Positions 33,849-43,525 are shown, counted from the stretch's first letter. The stretch: 64,000 nucleotides of DNA from Fibrobacter sp. (GCA_017412605.1 JAFPWY010000009.1:248001-312000); one strand, 5' to 3'. The notes: generated from the sequence alone by a model not told the origin. Made by a program: numbers and translations.

Positions 33849-35900
33849 TTACGGCATCATGATGTCGTTGCGGAGAACAGAACGCAGGGCCTTCGCAGTC
33901 CCCACAGCCTTCTTTTTCCAGCCAAGCGACACGCTGTCCTGCACCTGCGTGAAGACGCCATCAACCCCGCTATACACTTCCTCGTTCTCGAGGCCGCCCA
34001 CCAGCACATGGTCACGGAATCCAAGGTAATAGGAGTTCTGCGAGAAGAACACCGACGGCTGGGAGGCCGGGCGTTCCTGGGCAAGCAGGTCGTAACCCCA
34101 GAAATGGTTGGGTTCACGGACTCCGGCCAAATCAAATACGGTGGGACCGAGATCCAACTGCGAGGCGACATCTTCACGGACAGCAAGGCCGTTGAACAAG
34201 GCGGTATCCGGCGAGAACAGGCCGATAAAGATTTGCGTCGTAGAAACACCGAGCGGCTGCGGCACCTTGTAGTCAATGGAATCCACGGGAGTATCGTGGT
34301 CGCCCAGGATAAACACGACCGTATTCTCGAAGTCGGGGCGCTTGGACAGCTCATCAAAAAAGCGTCCCAGCTGAGCATCGGTATAGCGGACAGCATTGCG
34401 GTAACGGACCACAGCATCGTCGGGCTGTTCGGCAAATTGCAGAGGATAGTTATAGAAAGGAATGTGCGACGCAATCGTATTGAACGAAAGCAGCCAGGGG
34501 CTGTCCACCGGTTTTTCGGCAAGAGCCTTGATTGCAGCATTCACGCCGAGGCTGTCTGCGGATCCCTCGATCTGTTCCTCTTCGGGCAAATACCAGTTCT
34601 TGCCAAAGAACTTTTCCACAAAAGGCAGCGTGTGATCGAAAATCGGATTCGAGACCGTCATGTAGGACCTGTGATAGTCCGTCAGGAATTCAGGGAAGCC
34701 CTTGAACTTGTTGGCCGCATAGAAACTGGGAACGTCACGGTTCGGATGCGAGGGGAAACCCATGTAGGTCGCCATGGTTCCGCGCACCGTCGGGTATCCG
34801 CCACTAAAGGCATTCTTGAACCAAAGTCCGCCGCCAATCGAGTTGCCTGTAGAATCCTTGGCAAAGTAGCCACCGCTCGCCAACTTCCAGATATTCGGGG
34901 CAAGCGCGGTATCGCCTTCGAGCATTTTATTGAAGAAACGCCCCTTGAACGATTCCCCCATGATGAACACGATGTTGTAGCGCTTTTTCGCCCTGTACTC
35001 GTGCGTAGGCGCCCCGCGGTAAGTCGGGAATGCGGCCAAGTCGGGACGACTCGCCACAAAGTCAGGAGGCAAGAACGAATTCAGGTCATCAACAAGGTCG
35101 TCCGTAATCTTTGTATTGTCGTGGAAGAACTCGAACGTTTCCACCGCAGCGATATGGAGAATCGGGGCCGTGAGTGTATGCTTTCCCAGCGTAAAGCGTT
35201 TTTCGATCTTGAAATGGACCAGCGGAACTTCGATCCAGCCCCTCGCCCCCGTCAAGAAAAGCACCAAAGGAGTCACGGAAAGAGCGAGCCCGACAACAAG
35301 CATTGTCACCGGAATTTTTTTCGAAGACTTGGCGGGCACATCCGAGCGGACATCCGCCGCAGCACGATTCCTGCGAAGGCGAAGCGTATAGACGATTACG
35401 AAAGCGGCAGCCCCCGCAAAGCCTGCAAGCACGATAACAATCCACAGCACTGTACCCAGCAAGTCCCCGCCCAACGTGGTGACAGTCGTCGCATCGGTGA
35501 TGTTCGAAATGTGGAAATAGGTACGGAGGAACGAATACGAAAGACGCTGGTGAGAAAAACGGAACAGGTCGTAATCCACGACGGCGACAAAAAAGTAGAA
35601 CGCATAAAAAACGGCCAGGGCGCGCGGAGCGCGGGCAAAGGCGAATAGCGCCCCCATCACAAGAATGGCGCCGAAGGCCATGAACACCTGCCAGATAATT
35701 TTCCCTTCGAACATTTCCGTGAGAGAAAGACCCAACGGATCGGGCAGGCTATAAAAGAGCACCAGCATCAAGCTCTGGAGCACAAGGGCAACAGCGACAA
35801 TCCACACAAAGGGATTCTTCACGAAAAAGGCAGACCCGCTAATTTTACTATATAGAATGCGTAGAGATTCAAGCAACCGATTCATTGCATTGTTTTTCAT
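33849..35900 (-). CDS. LtaS/sulfatase-family membrane phosphotransferase-like protein
   Basis: A 683-residue second member of the LtaS-like family. About five membrane helices lie within residues 30-230 and the catalytic domain follows from ~300. Motifs: NIVFIMGESFKGRFF (first metal site), nucleophile region GGYPTVRGTMATYMGFPSHP with Thr, and VVFILGDHDTPVD (metal site). It has the LtaS-type long amphipathic linker (FEIEKRF-like segments). It should transfer a phospho-alcohol from a phospholipid head group to an envelope acceptor. A second in-frame ATG at 35885 is possible. It diverges from the third LtaS-like gene with 101 bases between. Confidence 0.85.
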   Translation of the reverse strand: MKNNAMNRLLESLRILYSKISGSAFFVKNPFVWIVAVALVLQSLMLVLFYSLPDPLGLSLTEMFEGKIIWQVFMAFGAILVMGALFAFARAPRALAVFYAFYFFVAVVDYDLFRFSHQRLSYSFLRTYFHISNITDATTVTTLGGDLLGTVLWIVIVLAGFAGAAAFVIVYTLRLRRNRAAADVRSDVPAKSSKKIPVTMLVVGLALSVTPLVLFLTGARGWIEVPLVHFKIEKRFTLGKHTLTAPILHIAAVETFEFFHDNTKITDDLVDDLNSFLPPDFVASRPDLAAFPTYRGAPTHEYRAKKRYNIVFIMGESFKGRFFNKMLEGDTALAPNIWKLASGGYFAKDSTGNSIGGGLWFKNAFSGGYPTVRGTMATYMGFPSHPNRDVPSFYAANKFKGFPEFLTDYHRSYMTVSNPIFDHTLPFVEKFFGKNWYLPEEEQIEGSADSLGVNAAIKALAEKPVDSPWLLSFNTIASHIPFYNYPLQFAEQPDDAVVRYRNAVRYTDAQLGRFFDELSKRPDFENTVVFILGDHDTPVDSIDYKVPQPLGVSTTQIFIGLFSPDTALFNGLAVREDVASQLDLGPTVFDLAGVREPNHFWGYDLLAQERPASQPSVFFSQNSYYLGFRDHVLVGGLENEEVYSGVDGVFTQVQDSVSLGWKKKAVGTAKALRSVLRNDIMMP

Positions 35901-35964
35901 AGGTTTAATATAGTTTTTTTAGAAAAAAGCAACCTGCATTCAATTCCCAGAAAACAAAAAATTC

Positions 35965-35972
35965 TATTTTTG
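35965..35972 (+). promoter_or_regulatory. TAnnTTTG promoter element of LtaS-like gene
   Basis: TATTTTTG followed by CGCAATC, matching the TTTGCGC context of the fusA element. The start would lie about 25 bases before the ATG at 36002, leaving room for the AAAGG site at 35986-35990. Confidence 0.45.
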
Positions 35973-36001
35973 CGCAATCAAATAGAAAGGATTCTTGTTC
36001 T

Positions 36002-37939
36002 ATGTATCGCTACTACTGGCTTTTTTTCGCCCTCCTATTAACCTTGGGTAGATTCAGCCTACTTTGCTCCTTATATTTTTTGCAAACCCCTTTTGGCGGA
36101 CCGTTCGTTGACCGAATCGACAAATTCATCATGCACACACTCTATGTAGAAGCGGGTGTCTGCATGTCCATCGCATTCCTTTTTTACGTCATATCGCGAT
36201 TCGTTCACGGCAAGGGAATAAAAATCTTAAAAGTCGTCTCGGTTGTATTTGCAGCAATTTACTTAATCCTCAGCGGCACCGACGACGAAATCATGCGCTG
36301 GATGAGCCAGAAACTTTCGTTCTCGTTCATCAACACTTACATCCTTGCATTTACCGACACCGAGCTTGCATCAAACATTTTCTGGGGAGATGCATTCCAT
36401 TTTACGCTCACCGTTGGAATTGTCGTCGCCTTTACCGTGGGCCTCGCGATTTTCACATACAAGATGGACCTGTCCCAATGCTGGAAGAGGCCTTTCAAGA
36501 AGAACTTCATCCTTTTGGGGACCATGTTCATCCTCGCCGTTGCCGGTTGCACGTCCTTCTGGTGGTACAACCCTGTATCGCGGAGACAAGTGCGCATCAA
36601 GCCAGTCTTCTATAGTTTTACAGACAACCTCCTCGAGATTATCAAAACGAGGACCCCTCCTGCAGACTACCGTGAAGGCATCCTCGCCCTTCGCGGCAAC
36701 CCCGATCAGGAATATCCCTTCTGGAAAGAAGCCAAGGACGAAGCGGCCTCGCTAAAAACATTCCAGGAAAAAAACATCGACGAAAAACCGGACATCATCC
36801 TGTTTACTATCGAAAGCTTGCGCGGCTGGACAAACGACATGCGTGTCGAAGAAAACTGCAAACGCGCTCCCAATTTCTGCAAATTGGTAAAGAACAGCCT
36901 GTACTTCCCCTATGCCTACAGCGTCGGCTCTCCTTCTATCGAAGGACTGCTCGGAATCATGGAAGGCGTCCTAAGCCTACCCCATCACGTTCTCCTAAAC
37001 AGCTATCCCAACACGCGGATGCGCTCGATTTCCGAGGTTCTTAGGGATGCGGGCTACCACACCGAAGTCCTTATCGGTTCGGACCCCTATTTCGACAATG
37101 GGATGGTATGGTTCCAGCAGTGGTTTGACTATGTGGAATACAAGCCCGAGAACCACAGCGATGTCGCCATGGCACATCGTTTTATCGAGCACTACAACAC
37201 TCGCCCCAAAGACAAGCCACTGTTCTACCATTGGATGAGCTGCAGCATGCACATTCCCTTTGATTTGCCCGAAGACACCGGTCCAAAGCCCGATGACATA
37301 GACGAGGCCTACCTGCGTGCAGTTGCCTACATGGACAGTTCTCTCGGCATCATCATGGATGAGGTCGCCAAAGGCCCCAGAGCAAACAACACCTTGTTCA
37401 TCTTGACCGGAGATCACTCCCTGCCTAACAGCGAACAGATGCCTACCGTCGAAAGGGTCGGCCAGGCATCGGATGCATTCACCTGGGTTTCGCTCCTATT
37501 TGCTGGCCCCGGCATAGAACCCCGCATCGACACGCGTCCCGTTTCGCAGGGAGACATCGCGCCATCCATCATCGGTTATCTTGACCTAGACGTGTCGAAT
37601 CACTTTATGGGAACGAACCTGCTTCAATGCAAGGATTCAACCTGCACCATGGATCTGCCCCCTGTCTATTCCTTCCGTTCAGGAGACATGGGTCTCCGTA
37701 ACGATTCCCTCACGTTCCTGCTCCCGAATGTCGAAGGCAAAGATCCGGCAATCGTACTCACAAAAGACCATGAGCCAACATGGAACACCACAAGGCCCGT
37801 CGAAGGCTATGTTCACGAAAAACAGACCGAAATAAACCGAGACGATCTTCTTAAGACGACGGCCACCATGCGTGCCGTATCGAATGCTTGGAAATATATC
37901 GTTTATAGAAACAAACTCAAGCCCATCCAGGAACACTAA
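36002..37939 (+). CDS. LtaS/sulfatase-family protein with Ser at nucleophile site
   Basis: A 645-residue third member of the family: about five membrane helices up to residue ~185, then the periplasmic domain starting IILFTIESLRGW. The position of the nucleophilic Thr reads GSPSIEGLLG, so Ser312 stands there; sulfatases use Ser or Cys, LtaS uses Thr. The other metal motifs are kept (LFILTGDHSLPNS, SMHIPFD). This suggests altered chemistry, possibly hydrolysis or a different head group, or reduced activity. It is followed 30 bases later by a flippase, the two reading in the same direction. No signal peptide apart from the first helix. Confidence 0.85.
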   Translation: MYRYYWLFFALLLTLGRFSLLCSLYFLQTPFGGPFVDRIDKFIMHTLYVEAGVCMSIAFLFYVISRFVHGKGIKILKVVSVVFAAIYLILSGTDDEIMRWMSQKLSFSFINTYILAFTDTELASNIFWGDAFHFTLTVGIVVAFTVGLAIFTYKMDLSQCWKRPFKKNFILLGTMFILAVAGCTSFWWYNPVSRRQVRIKPVFYSFTDNLLEIIKTRTPPADYREGILALRGNPDQEYPFWKEAKDEAASLKTFQEKNIDEKPDIILFTIESLRGWTNDMRVEENCKRAPNFCKLVKNSLYFPYAYSVGSPSIEGLLGIMEGVLSLPHHVLLNSYPNTRMRSISEVLRDAGYHTEVLIGSDPYFDNGMVWFQQWFDYVEYKPENHSDVAMAHRFIEHYNTRPKDKPLFYHWMSCSMHIPFDLPEDTGPKPDDIDEAYLRAVAYMDSSLGIIMDEVAKGPRANNTLFILTGDHSLPNSEQMPTVERVGQASDAFTWVSLLFAGPGIEPRIDTRPVSQGDIAPSIIGYLDLDVSNHFMGTNLLQCKDSTCTMDLPPVYSFRSGDMGLRNDSLTFLLPNVEGKDPAIVLTKDHEPTWNTTRPVEGYVHEKQTEINRDDLLKTTATMRAVSNAWKYIVYRNKLKPIQEH

Positions 37940-37969
37940 CCACAAATACAATCTCCAAGCCCGCCGAAC

Positions 37970-39379
37970 ATGAACAATCTTGAAACAGACAGCAAGTTTT
38001 TAAAGAAGGGAGCCCTGTTCAACATCCTGGGGACAGCGCTGAAGATATGCGGTCCGCTCCTGACTGTTTTACTGGCGCGTATTTTCGGAGCGACGGAATT
38101 CGGCATATTCGTTTCGACGCAGGCCTTGTTACTGACCATTTCACGTGCATCGACAATCGGCCTGGACAGGGGCCTGCATTGGTACCTCCCCCAGAACAAG
38201 CTCCATAACCGGCCACATTACCAAGGCATCATGGAATCGTTCTGGGTAACCATCACCATATCCCTGGTTATAACATTCGCCATATTTGGAGCCTCGTTCA
38301 CGGATTTCGTTTCGGACGAACTCCCCTATTACGCCCTTTCGCTCGTTTTCTATTCCGGGACCTTCGTCCTGAGCAATTCCTCCGAAGGCAATCGAAAGCC
38401 CTGGTACGCCATTCTCATCAACGATTTTCTCGTTGCGGTCCTTTCTCCCGGAGCCTCGATTATCCTGCACCTCTGCGGAATCCCGCATGCACTCCCCTTC
38501 GGCCTTCTACTCGGGCAAATTGGCGGGTTCATCATGCATTCGCTGGTCATTCGTTCGCAGTTCAAGGATATGCCGCTCATCCCCGCGAAACGGATTGAAA
38601 AAGAACTGGTTCTTTATTCAGTGCCCATCGGGTTCAACGTTCTGACCGGGAACCTGCTGATGCGTTCCACCTTGTGGATGGTGCTGTTCTTCCTGGGAGC
38701 CGAAGCCGCCGGTGTTTACGCCCTGATGACCACCCTGGCAAACGGACTACAGACCATCCGAAACGGGTTCAACCCCATCCTGATTCCTGTCGTCTCCGAA
38801 ATGACCGAAGAACGCCTCAAGACAGACGTCAAGCCCGTCTATTCCTACTGCGTTTCGATGGCCACCATGATCCAGATAGTCATCGGATTCTTCATCGTGC
38901 TGTTCCCCGCCGAAATCATGTCGATTGCCGGCAAGAGCTATGTCATGCAGCCCAAGGCTCTGGGAATTTTGCTTTTCTTCCAGCTCATCGCGACATTCTT
39001 TGGCATGGTCAATACGATTATCGACGGCATCGGGAAGAGCATAGTTAATCTCAAGGTAAGCCTGCTCGCCCTTGCGCTTTCGCTGCTATTCGGGTTCCTG
39101 CTGATTCCGCCATTTGAACTTGTCGGAGCGGCGCTTTCCATGTTTATCTACGGGCTTGCTTCTGCAATCTGCTACAACGTCTATCTGTTGCGCCGGAAAA
39201 TGCAACCATACTCGCGCAAGCTATGGGTAGAATTCGTCTGGATTCTGGCTCTTATCGGGCTCTACATTTTCGTCAACATTGACGGAGTCCAGCTGGAAAT
39301 ATGGCACAAGATTGCCATCTACGTAGCGACGCTGCTGATACTGGGAGCCCAGTACCTCTTTTACAAACGGAAATTCTAG
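37970..39379 (+). CDS. Wzx-like polysaccharide flippase (MOP superfamily)
   Basis: A 469-residue membrane protein with about 12-14 helices, similar to Wzx/MATE-type lipid-oligosaccharide flippases. The N-terminal hallmark is KGALFNILGTALKICGPLLTVLLARIFGATEFGIFV, the region that begins most such proteins; later segments (GVYALMTTLANGLQTIRNGFNPILIPVVSE) also fit. It should move undecaprenyl-linked glycans across the inner membrane. Adjacent LtaS-like and glycosyltransferase genes support a surface-glycopolymer pathway. Its stop is 5 bases from the converging glycosyltransferase stop, so the two transcripts must overlap. Confidence 0.88.
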   Translation: MNNLETDSKFLKKGALFNILGTALKICGPLLTVLLARIFGATEFGIFVSTQALLLTISRASTIGLDRGLHWYLPQNKLHNRPHYQGIMESFWVTITISLVITFAIFGASFTDFVSDELPYYALSLVFYSGTFVLSNSSEGNRKPWYAILINDFLVAVLSPGASIILHLCGIPHALPFGLLLGQIGGFIMHSLVIRSQFKDMPLIPAKRIEKELVLYSVPIGFNVLTGNLLMRSTLWMVLFFLGAEAAGVYALMTTLANGLQTIRNGFNPILIPVVSEMTEERLKTDVKPVYSYCVSMATMIQIVIGFFIVLFPAEIMSIAGKSYVMQPKALGILLFFQLIATFFGMVNTIIDGIGKSIVNLKVSLLALALSLLFGFLLIPPFELVGAALSMFIYGLASAICYNVYLLRRKMQPYSRKLWVEFVWILALIGLYIFVNIDGVQLEIWHKIAIYVATLLILGAQYLFYKRKF

Positions 39380-39384
39380 GAGCC

Positions 39385-40548
39385 CTAGATTTTCATGATA
39401 AAATCAACAGCGTGTTCCAGGTCCTCGACCTGGCGCGCATGAACCAGCGCATAACGCTTGGGGGCACGCGCCGCATACTCGTCATAAATCTTAGAATCGA
39501 GCAGTTGCACCAGGCGGTTCTTGATTTCGCTTACGGAATACGGGTCAAAATACAGCACCGCATCGCCGCAGACTTCGGGAACAGAAGTCGTGCCGCTCGC
39601 CGCTACAGGTACGCCATAGCGCATGGACTGCACCGGCGGGTAACCGAAGCCCTCGTTCAGGCTCGGGAACACAAACGCATACGCATTCTGGTGCAGGAAT
39701 TCCAGTTCCTTGTTTTCCACATAGCCGAGAAGCACAAAGCGGTCTTTATGCTTGAGGTGGCGCAGGTAGGCGCGCGCATTCGTCGCCCCGGTAATCACCA
39801 TCTTCATGTCAAGCGACTGGCCCTGCGATTCATACATGCCCACCAGTTCATCGAACGCGCGGGCGGCGCGCAAGTTGTTCTTTTCCCAGCGGGCACCGCT
39901 CGTGAGCAAGAAGTACTTTTTCGCAGCCACTCCCGGCGGCAAGAATCCCTGCGGTTCGTATTCCGTCATCGGGCTATAGAATACGGGAATTTCCAAATTC
40001 AGGAGTTCCGGGAAGAACGCCTTGATGGAGGCTCGGCTGTGCTCGCTCACCGTAATCGTACGAGCCTTGCCTTCGGCCATGCGTTTGGCCAGATCCTGAT
40101 ACTTGGGCTTGTAGAAATACTTCTTCCAGCTTTCGCGGTAACGCACCAGCGCTTCGAGCTTCTGCCCGAGCTTCTTGGCAAAGCCGACACCTGCCCAGCT
40201 GTACTGCATTTCTAGCGCACGCACGCCGTGCCAGGTGAACACGAAATCCTTCACGTCAATCGCCCACTTCTTTTCGAGCGAATAAAGCGGAGTGTAGAAG
40301 GAATCAATCTGGTTTGCATCGATGATTTCCTGCGGAGTCTGCACGCTGATATCGAACAGCGGAATATCCTTCTGCTTGCAGGCATCAAGAATCGCCGGAT
40401 CCAAGTACTTGCGGCTATCGTAGGCACAAGAGAACTTCGCACCACGCTTGACGAGCGCCCAGAAAATCACTTCGCCGTAACTGCCACCACCGTGGAACTT
40501 GGCGCTATGAATCGGCTGTACCGCAACCAGATTGAAAAGCAGGTTCAT
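39385..40548 (-). CDS. Glycosyltransferase family 4
   Basis: A 387-residue GT-B glycosyltransferase. The N-terminus (QPIHSAKFHGGGSYGEVIFWAL) has the glycine loop. A TVSEHSRASI segment marks the end of the first domain. The donor domain has LLTSGARWEKNNLRAARAF, FVLLGYVENKELEFLHQNAYAFVFPSLNEGFGYPPVQSMRYGVPV with the EGFGYP motif, and a final EDLEHAVDFIMKI. Mannosyl- or similar transfer is likely from the EGFG type. It is the last gene of a leftward operon and starts two bases after the preceding gene. Confidence 0.9.
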   Translation of the reverse strand: MNLLFNLVAVQPIHSAKFHGGGSYGEVIFWALVKRGAKFSCAYDSRKYLDPAILDACKQKDIPLFDISVQTPQEIIDANQIDSFYTPLYSLEKKWAIDVKDFVFTWHGVRALEMQYSWAGVGFAKKLGQKLEALVRYRESWKKYFYKPKYQDLAKRMAEGKARTITVSEHSRASIKAFFPELLNLEIPVFYSPMTEYEPQGFLPPGVAAKKYFLLTSGARWEKNNLRAARAFDELVGMYESQGQSLDMKMVITGATNARAYLRHLKHKDRFVLLGYVENKELEFLHQNAYAFVFPSLNEGFGYPPVQSMRYGVPVAASGTTSVPEVCGDAVLYFDPYSVSEIKNRLVQLLDSKIYDEYAARAPKRYALVHARQVEDLEHAVDFIMKI

Positions 40549-40550
40549 CC

Positions 40551-41573
40551 TTACCTCCCCAGGATTCTTCCGTAAATTCTCAAGGGGAATAAGAGAATCG
40601 GCAAATGCTTATAAATCCAGGCGAGCGACTTCGCGAAAGCGTAGCTGCGGATAATGTAGGCTCCACCGGCACCCACCTTGCGGGTCTGGAATTCAAATTC
40701 TTCCTTGGCGTGCGCAATCACGTCGTCGTAGTATTCGTCAATATGGATAGACTTGTCGGCATTCACCGTCACCGACATGTTTTTCAGGTTCGTGTAGAAA
40801 TCCTTGCGCAGGATCTTCGGCAAGAACAGGTCCATGCTTGCAGGCACCTTGTGACCTCGCGTGTCAATGATGCGCGAGCCGAAGAAGTGCAGGACCTTCG
40901 CCGTCGGGAGGAATCGGTTACCGTAGGCCAGCTGGCAGTTCCACCCGCCGGGCATCTTCTTGGTGATGTAGCCAAACTTGAAGTTCGTCTCGGCAAGGCT
41001 CGCCATGTCGTACGGGAAATTCTTCGACACGCAATAGAGCCAAAGTTCATGCCAGGTCTCGAAGAACTTGCGGGCTTCGGGAGTGTCCGCCGCAAACATC
41101 ACGCCCCCGTTAAAGATCTCATCGTTCAGGATTGGCGAAAAGCCCATCATCTTCGCGTTGTTCAAGACCTTCTTGCGGTTGATTGCCTTCGAGAGGTTCG
41201 TGTGGAAATCGAGCACCGCATAGATTCCTCCGCGCCATTCTTCGGGAATCGAGAGGTCGCCCACAATCGCGATATCGGAATCCATGTAGAGGAAATCGCC
41301 ATCGATTACATTGCGCATGACCGTCTTTAAATAGCGGGAGCGCAACATGGGAGTAAACTTTTCGTCGAGGGTCAGCACCTTGAGTTCATCGACGGCATCC
41401 TTGAGAACCGCACGCGGGCCGGTCAGCGTTGCCGCCGTCTTGTCGTCGGTCAGAAGCGTCACGAAGGCACCCGGATTGTGTACACGCAGGGACGCAATCG
41501 CCACAAGCGTCTGCTCACAGAAGAAATCCTTCGGAGAACTGGTCAGAACAAAAAGGTACTTGACAGAGGGCAT
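40551..41573 (-). CDS. Glycosyltransferase, family 8-like (GT-A)
   Basis: A 340-residue GT-A enzyme. It has an N-terminal nucleotide-binding fold (YLFVLTSSPKDFFCEQTLVAIASL), the DxD motif in FLYMDSDIAIVGDL (metal-nucleotide binding) and the FNGGVMFA segment typical of GT8/related families. WNCQLAYGNRFL and VLHFFGSR follow, as in GT8 where His coordinates the metal. A basic C-terminal helix (ILLFPLRIYGRIL) may bind the membrane. It is the third gene of a leftward operon with tight spacing on both sides. The sugar is unknown. Confidence 0.82.
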   Translation of the reverse strand: MPSVKYLFVLTSSPKDFFCEQTLVAIASLRVHNPGAFVTLLTDDKTAATLTGPRAVLKDAVDELKVLTLDEKFTPMLRSRYLKTVMRNVIDGDFLYMDSDIAIVGDLSIPEEWRGGIYAVLDFHTNLSKAINRKKVLNNAKMMGFSPILNDEIFNGGVMFAADTPEARKFFETWHELWLYCVSKNFPYDMASLAETNFKFGYITKKMPGGWNCQLAYGNRFLPTAKVLHFFGSRIIDTRGHKVPASMDLFLPKILRKDFYTNLKNMSVTVNADKSIHIDEYYDDVIAHAKEEFEFQTRKVGAGGAYIIRSYAFAKSLAWIYKHLPILLFPLRIYGRILGR

Positions 41574-41582
41574 ATAAGATTC

Positions 41583-42386
41583 CTATAAAGTAACGGCAGG
41601 TTTCTTTTCGTAATCTAGTAGCTGGTCTTCGACAGAACGCCGGGGCAGGCGCTTTAAAAAGCGAGTCAACTTTTGAAGAAACGGACGCCAACTCCCCTTT
41701 GTCACATGAATAGCAAACGGTTTCGTCTTGGACGGATTACAGCTGGGCAAGAAGATATCGCTCGGATAAACCTTGATACCGTGAGAAAGGTCCTGCATCC
41801 TGTCCTTATAGAGAAATCCGTATTCCTGTGCCAGATGGGCATAAACACAGGGAGAAATATTCTGGATATTCAGGCTCCCGTCAGGCAAGACGAATTTTTG
41901 CCCTTCATAATATTCCATGCACTTTTTCAAGAACGGATGCCCAGCCACGCCGCCGAAAATGGCGGCCTGCAAGGCTAGCCCCGGAATGACAATCCGGTTC
42001 GGATCCTTTTTGGTTCCATCGTCGTTGAGCAATTCCCAAGACTTGTTCTTCTTGAAATGGGTCGTAAATTCGATATTGGTGAAATATTCGTTGTCCAGGA
42101 ACGGATCGAAACACTGGTACAGATACACGTCACTGTCCAGGTAAATGCCGCCCTCGCTATAAACCGCATACAAGCGGATGTAATCGCTGGCGAACGCCCA
42201 CTTGGATAGTTCAACCGCTTCGCGGACAAAGGGGACTTCGTCAATAACCTTCTGGCATTTTTTCATGTCCCAGTGGACAATTTCGTAATCAGGGCAATGG
42301 CGCTTCCAGCTATCGATACACATCCGCGGAAGGGTCGGAAGTGGATCATCGGAAAGCCAGATATAATGAATTTTTTTCGGAATCAT
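41583..42386 (-). CDS. Glycosyltransferase with DxD motif (GT32/Gly_transf_sug type)
   Basis: A 267-residue enzyme opening MIPKKIHYIWLSDDPLP, the usual start of GT32-type capsular/OCH1-like transferases. The catalytic DxD lies in YSEGGIYLDSDVYL, preceded by SDYIRLYAVY; both are characteristic. The basic C-terminus (KLTRFLKRLPRRS) may contact membrane. The frame is open to 42449, but the start at 42386 fits the family N-terminus. It follows the TPR-like gene by 16 bases and precedes the GT8-like gene by 9, so all belong to one operon. Confidence 0.85.
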   Translation of the reverse strand: MIPKKIHYIWLSDDPLPTLPRMCIDSWKRHCPDYEIVHWDMKKCQKVIDEVPFVREAVELSKWAFASDYIRLYAVYSEGGIYLDSDVYLYQCFDPFLDNEYFTNIEFTTHFKKNKSWELLNDDGTKKDPNRIVIPGLALQAAIFGGVAGHPFLKKCMEYYEGQKFVLPDGSLNIQNISPCVYAHLAQEYGFLYKDRMQDLSHGIKVYPSDIFLPSCNPSKTKPFAIHVTKGSWRPFLQKLTRFLKRLPRRSVEDQLLDYEKKPAVTL

Positions 42387-42402
42387 TTTTCGCCCTATTC
42401 TT

Positions 42403-43521
42403 TTAGTCCGCATCGTCAAAGGCCTGGGCCTCTTCGGGTTCGTCGACAATCCACTTGCGGATATGTTCAGCCAAGTCCACCTGACCGTCCTTTTCCAGTT
42501 CGTCTGCCATGCCCCTCAAGGTCTCGGCATCCATGCCGGGCAATTCCTTTTCGAACGTCGTCACGTAACCTTCCAGCAAGTCGTAAGCCTTCATGCTCTG
42601 CAAAAGCTGCATGAACTCGATGTTCGCAGTGCCACCATTGCGGTAGCGGACATGGTCTTCCAGCAACTTCCTTGCACGAGTTTCATCCACGACCTGGCAA
42701 AGCCTGGCCAGATTGATGACCTTCGGGTATTTTTCGTACAGGCTCTCGGCAATCTTCGCACAGTCGGACTTCCGGCCTTCGCGGTCGGCAATACCGGCCT
42801 GCAGGTCCATACAGGCTTCCTCGTCCTCGGCGCCAGGGTTTTCCACGTCGCGCAGCCACTGCTTTGCCATCTCGATGTCGCCCGCAACGAAATAGGAGTT
42901 GGCAATATCGATTATCGTGGCATTGCTCTTTTCCGGATCACGCATCAGGGCAGCCTTCGCAAACTCCGCTGCGTCGCCAATATCGTCGGCCATGTCGGAA
43001 ATCGCATCCAAGACATCATCGCGGTTGGGCAGATCGTTGGTTTCGACGGTATTCATCAGTTCGTCCAGCAAAGCCTTGATGGATTCGGGCGGGAGAATTT
43101 CGGATACCGAGAGGAATACGTAGGAGCGGCCTTCCTCGCCCACATGGCGGACTGCCAGGTCGTGCACCAGATCGGAGATATAGCTCTTGTCCTCGTACTG
43201 CTTGGCAAGCTCAACAAAGAACGTGCCCGCATCGTAGAACAAGCCATCCCAAAGTTCAGGCTCGCCATCGTCAATGCGCGAGCAAATGAAATCGCAGCGG
43301 AGCGTCCACGCCAGGAGTTCCAGCTGGAGTTTCGGGTTCTCGCCGAAGCGCTCGATGTCGTCAATCGCAGCGGCAATCGAATCAAACAGGTCTGCCGGGC
43401 GCCCCAACAGGCGGCTGCGCCCGTTCACAATATCGCAGAGCATCTGGCGGATTTTGTCTTCCTTCGCACGGAAGGCGCCATCATTGGCAGGGGATTTCCA
43501 AACTTTTTTCTTTTTAGCCAT
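42403..43521 (-). CDS. Acidic helical-repeat (TPR-like) protein, unknown
   Basis: A 372-residue cytoplasmic protein without signal or membrane segment. After a basic N-terminus (MAKKKKVWKSP) it is all-helical, with TPR/SEL1-like pairs such as ANSYFVAGDIEMAKQWLRDV and QAGIADREGRKSDCAKIAESLYEKYPKV. It ends in a very acidic tail (DEPEEAQAFDDAD). It may be a scaffold for the glycosyltransferases whose operon it heads. No specific family was recognised. A TAGATTGG element (7 of 8 to TAnnTTTG) sits four bases before the ATG. Confidence 0.7.
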   Translation of the reverse strand: MAKKKKVWKSPANDGAFRAKEDKIRQMLCDIVNGRSRLLGRPADLFDSIAAAIDDIERFGENPKLQLELLAWTLRCDFICSRIDDGEPELWDGLFYDAGTFFVELAKQYEDKSYISDLVHDLAVRHVGEEGRSYVFLSVSEILPPESIKALLDELMNTVETNDLPNRDDVLDAISDMADDIGDAAEFAKAALMRDPEKSNATIIDIANSYFVAGDIEMAKQWLRDVENPGAEDEEACMDLQAGIADREGRKSDCAKIAESLYEKYPKVINLARLCQVVDETRARKLLEDHVRYRNGGTANIEFMQLLQSMKAYDLLEGYVTTFEKELPGMDAETLRGMADELEKDGQVDLAEHIRKWIVDEPEEAQAFDDAD

Positions 43522-43525
43522 AGTC

